From Arabidopsis thaliana (lineage: Eukaryota; Streptophyta; Magnoliopsida; Brassicales; Brassicaceae), in the NCBI RefSeq assembly GCF_000001735.4, contig NC_003075.7, positions 8,309,001 to 8,373,000 of the forward strand: a stretch of DNA of 64,000 nucleotides, given 5' to 3'. The notes below the pieces were generated by a model. It did no database searches. It was not told where the DNA came from and was given only the letters and a program-made list of their open reading frames with translations. Positions within the stretch are counted from its first letter, which is position 1; each line of letters opens with the position of its first letter. Below are positions 60,273 to 64,000 of the stretch, one piece after another. Position numbers and translations under genes: made by a program.

Positions 60273-62167
60273 GGAAAGGAAAAAATCACTTTAATTTGTT
60301 TTTCCGAAATTGCCCTTACGTTGCCTTCGAATAAAAAAGTCGTATTTCATGGACTTTAATAATTTTTGGGAAAAAAGAAAACAACGTTGAGATTTTATTT
60401 AAATATCACGTTTGACGATAAAAAAGAACTATAATTGTGTATTTTGGATTTGCATCTGAAATTGATTTTTGATGTGAATGTGTCTATAAATCTGTCAAAC
60501 GGTAGACACTTAACTTAAGAAGTTAAAACAAGCTATTAATTAAAGTTAATACTTACTAATTAATAGCTTTAAGAGTTTCATAAAGTTAATATTAATAATA
60601 AGTAACAATGATGATGATTTTTTTTTTTTTTTTGAAAGGGTTTCAACGATGATGAGTTTCTTTTTTCTTTCAGTGATAACGTTAATTAATAACTTTATGA
60701 GTTTTGACAGATGTTTATATAAGGTATAATGGGTGAAAATGGTAGTATTAACTTATTGCATATATATGAAAAATTTAGGTAAATATTATTTAAGAAAATT
60801 AAGATTTCTATAAACTCATATAGTATGTGAATTGTTCTTGTTTTGTTGAATAATGAATGTGCATGAGGATCGTGAAAACTTTACACTACTGTAATCAAAT
60901 TTCTAGAACATTGCCAAACTATTACCTTTGTCTACAAGAACAACTTCACGTATTCAATATGGGTGATGGTTGCATCTGGAGAAAAAATTAAATAAAAAAC
61001 TCTTTAACATTTGTTTTTGTATTTATGAGAAACAAAAGAATATGAAACTTTTGCCCTATTTTATACATATTCTAAAACCGGGATTAATTTTTAAAGATTT
61101 GTATGTTTTTATATACATATCGGAAATCGAATTCGTGTGTTTTATGGTGTTTACGTTTCGGTTTATTTGGATTTAACTACTAGCACAACTCCACCAAATT
61201 ACAAAAAAAAAAAAAAAAGCCTCCACCGAATTATAAAATGTTTTTGTTTGTTTAAATTATTGTTTTATGTATATTAAAATTATATACATTTAGCCGTTGC
61301 CGACAGAGAACGTATGTATACGTATAACATATTTTTTTCCGCTAATCCACACGTGAAGAAAATTTGCATAAACTGTTCACTTCTATAATTTGATAAGATA
61401 TAAATTGTTATCCTTCCATTATCATCATTTGAAAATATGGTGTACGTAGTAAAATTAATTACTCAGGGAATTCAAAATACTCACAATTGATTAATCTTTT
61501 TTTACAAATCTTTCATCGAATTTCGACGACTAACTAGATGTGGGGGAATAAAGCTGGTTTAAACGTTTGGAAGACTTTCAAATTTGCCGGATTCCTCAAA
61601 AAATGAATTTGCAAAAAGTTTGATTCCAAATGGAAAAACATGATTCTCATAGCTAGTCATTTGTATTGTACCCAGCTGTATTTCTTCCCATCTTTATCAC
61701 ACTTGTAATTTTGGTATTCATTATTAAACATTTGCTTAAATACCAAAAAAAAAGACAAAGTATATTGTGCATTATCACATACTTTAACTTTATAATTCAA
61801 GCTGTATTTTTCAAGCATACATCGTAGAATAACTTATAAGGAGAAAAATATCTCGTTGTTATAATCATGCTTTATAAAAAAATATAAAACGGTCCTCATC
61901 AGTGGGACCAAACTCCTCAAGATATTCTCTCTAGTACATGCACTTCGCATAGTCAAGATTTTCACCCTGAAAGGTTAAAAACACGTCCATAGATATCAAT
62001 TTTGTCTTAATCACTCAAATGATAAATAAAATAACTTTTGTACAAAGGGGGTTTAAGTCATTTCAATTCCGAAGGTCAAGCAAAAAAGAAACTGATCATT
62101 TTTGGTGAAGGCTCTCCCGCTCCTTCCTCGTGAGCAGCCTCAGGCTCACACCAACTCACCAACATGA
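60273..62167. other. Intergenic region upstream of CIPK4
   Basis: AT-rich; no supported gene. It includes a short inverted pair GCTATTAATTA/TAATTAATAGC near 60533-60567 and A-runs near 61202-61218. Confidence 0.5.
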
Positions 62168-62299
62168 GAGAAACTGTTTCCAGAAAACAACATCTACCAC
62201 TACCCTCAAGATTGTTTGGAGCTTGTCGTGAAGCAGATCAACGGCTATCACTACGCCATGTCATCGAATGTTATAATGGATTCACAATACTCAATGTAA
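62168..62299 (+). other. Possible captured coding fragment, 43 codons
   Basis: A GC-richer island in AT-rich DNA. One frame, open from after a TGA at 62165-62167 to a TAA at 62297-62299, reads EKLFPENNIYHYPQDCLELV and continues VKQINGYHYAMSS. The amino-acid composition looks protein-like, but I do not recognise the family and there is no start context. It may be a gene or transposon fragment. Confidence 0.25.
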
Positions 62300-64000
62300 C
62301 GGGAAATTAAAGTAGGCAACGAAGAAGGCATGCAAATTGACGTTTTAATTATTCTTTTTTGGAGTGACTTTTTTAGGATCTTTTAATTTACTCCCACTAA
62401 GACTTGGCATATTCGTCCTAACTACACCGCACTAATATAAGCCCTTATTTAAAGAACTATTTAAGCATGGAAAAAGTTTTCTCATATAATTTATATGGAA
62501 TCCTTTTGATTTATAGTCAAAAATATCTCAGAAATTGTATTATATTGATAGTGGAAATAGTATTTTCTTTGATTTTATATAAATATACTTTATGCGAGAA
62601 TTGAAGGTGAGTTGGTCAAATTCATTTTGTGATATTACAACTTTTAGTTGGATGCAGATGATTGAATATAGGTATATAGTATAAGAGATACTGAGATAGT
62701 AGTGACAACTGACAACCTATAAGGAGTTATGTAGAAACTTTAATATATGAAATGTGACATAAGAAATAAGAAAAGGTCTATTACAAGCGTTATAGGGGAA
62801 AATATTGTGTAAAGGGCTGCGAGCATGTTATCCTTGTCCTCGAGCCTAAAAGCATGCATCGTCGAAGAAGGTTTTTAAGTCGAAGCAAGTTTTGTAGTGC
62901 AAATAGATAACATTTATCGATACATGTCCAAAATAAAAGTATAGCTATATAACACAACTTTAAGAATGATTTCTTCTTTTATTAAAAATATTTGTTTAAT
63001 AAAATAATATTTAAAAACTAAAACATGTAATCTAGCTATTTCTTTTAGTATTGCCGATTTAAACTTTATGTAATGCATGCTAGCTATTGGATATTGAGTT
63101 ATTGACATAAAAAACTAATAAAACTTGATATAATGAATTAGGCAGAGCAAATGATTACTTGAAAGATTAAGAATCATTTTTAAAATTTGTTTTCTATCAA
63201 TGCATTGTGGTTGTATGGTGTGTGTGTTGTTGTCATATCTCAAATCATGTAGGTGGAGAAGGTGAAACGTAAGGCGCCAATGAAATGGTACGTCCGACAT
63301 ATATATACGTTATAACATATGATTTGTCAATAAAACAATCATGTAATCAAAATTGTGATTATTATTTCATAAGACAAGTTAGGCGAGGCTGTTCATGGAC
63401 ATTTGGACATCTGGAGATCACAACCCGAAAGTTGGGCTTTCATTTAATTGGTGGGACGCCATATAATCATATGTCTTAAATGGAATAGTGGTGAGACTTG
63501 ATTGTTTATTTTTATATATACAATTTTTTACAGAGAACAAAGACAATACAAAGAATACAAGGAGCCAATGTTACTAAAAAGACGACATTACAAGAGAGGC
63601 CACAAAAACGAGAACTAAACAATGGGAGGATTACACTTTGGAGAAAGACAAAAAAAAAAAGACGACATTTGAATTTGTGAAGAACTTTTAAATTTTGTTT
63701 GGTAACAGAGATAATAGAAGTAATTACTTAGACCGTTTTTACCTACAAGAAATTGATTTATTTGTTTTATTATGTCAATGGAATATGATGTAATATTCAA
63801 CAAATTTGATACTTAAAAGAAAACATTATTTTTAAATATTAGTAGGGTTATGAGACTTGACTATATATTTGGCCTATAGAATTAATGAAGATGGTTGACA
63901 AAAAATAAATAAAAAATAATTAAGATGTCAGAGAAACCATTAATTCCTTAAATATGTACTAAATAAAATTAATAATGTTACAATCATATGTGTTAGTAGA
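62300..64000. other. Right-end intergenic region
   Basis: AT-rich sequence with only short ORFs lacking family features; nothing supported. Confidence 0.5.

Noticed and set aside
1-64000. CRISPR arrays, bacterial operons or phage modules
   Set aside because: None present; all genes are plant nuclear type with spliceosomal introns.

Overview
This window is plant nuclear DNA: AT-rich intergenic sequence, short GT-AG introns, and plant-only gene families (AUX/IAA, CIPK, AHL, CRM, BLUS1-type kinase, type I MADS). From memory, the gene products and their order match Arabidopsis thaliana chromosome 4, roughly the At4g14450 to At4g14580 interval. No search was run. Splice sites were placed by eye. 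Each multi-exon model joins into one open frame: BET12 130 aa, START protein 433 aa, CFM3B 907 aa, IAA14 228 aa, IAA1 168 aa, AARE 764 aa (819 aa from an upstream ATG).

Layout. 0.5-3 kb: a small unknown protein and the Bet1-type SNARE BET12. 4.6-10.1 kb: a complete but inactivated Ty1/copia retrotransposon with 214-bp LTRs. 12-12.8 kb: AHL20, followed by almost 6 kb without genes that holds a candidate MITE and ends in a 5'-truncated, broken LINE. The LINE is preceded by a rearranged 60-nt copy of coding sequence from the nearby kinase BLUS1. 21-36 kb is gene-dense: BLUS1 (-), an FHA protein (-), a membrane-anchored START protein (+), the chloroplast splicing factor CFM3B (-), an RPB7-like polymerase subunit (+), a frameshifted MADS gene (-) and NF-YB3 (+). 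36-39.5 kb is retroelement debris, including a 787-bp retroposon-like insert with perfect 15-bp target-site duplications. IAA14/SLR (-) and IAA1/AXR5 (+) are divergently transcribed across an 11.3-kb gap that contains only repeats and decayed elements. AARE (+) and CIPK4 (-) converge at 57-60 kb. 60.2-64 kb has no gene I can support.

The genes do not form a pathway. Two are auxin co-repressors, two are kinases (blue-light stomatal signalling and CBL-calcium signalling), two are general or developmental transcription factors, and the rest are housekeeping (SNARE, peptidase, chloroplast intron splicing, polymerase stalk-like subunit). I see no undescribed multi-gene system. The most distinctive signals are structural: the scrambled BLUS1 fragment at the LINE junction, the retroposon-like insert with clean TSDs, a 26-bp perfect inverted repeat inside a START-gene intron, a histidine at the SNARE zero layer of BET12, and an in-frame targeting-type N-terminal extension on AARE.
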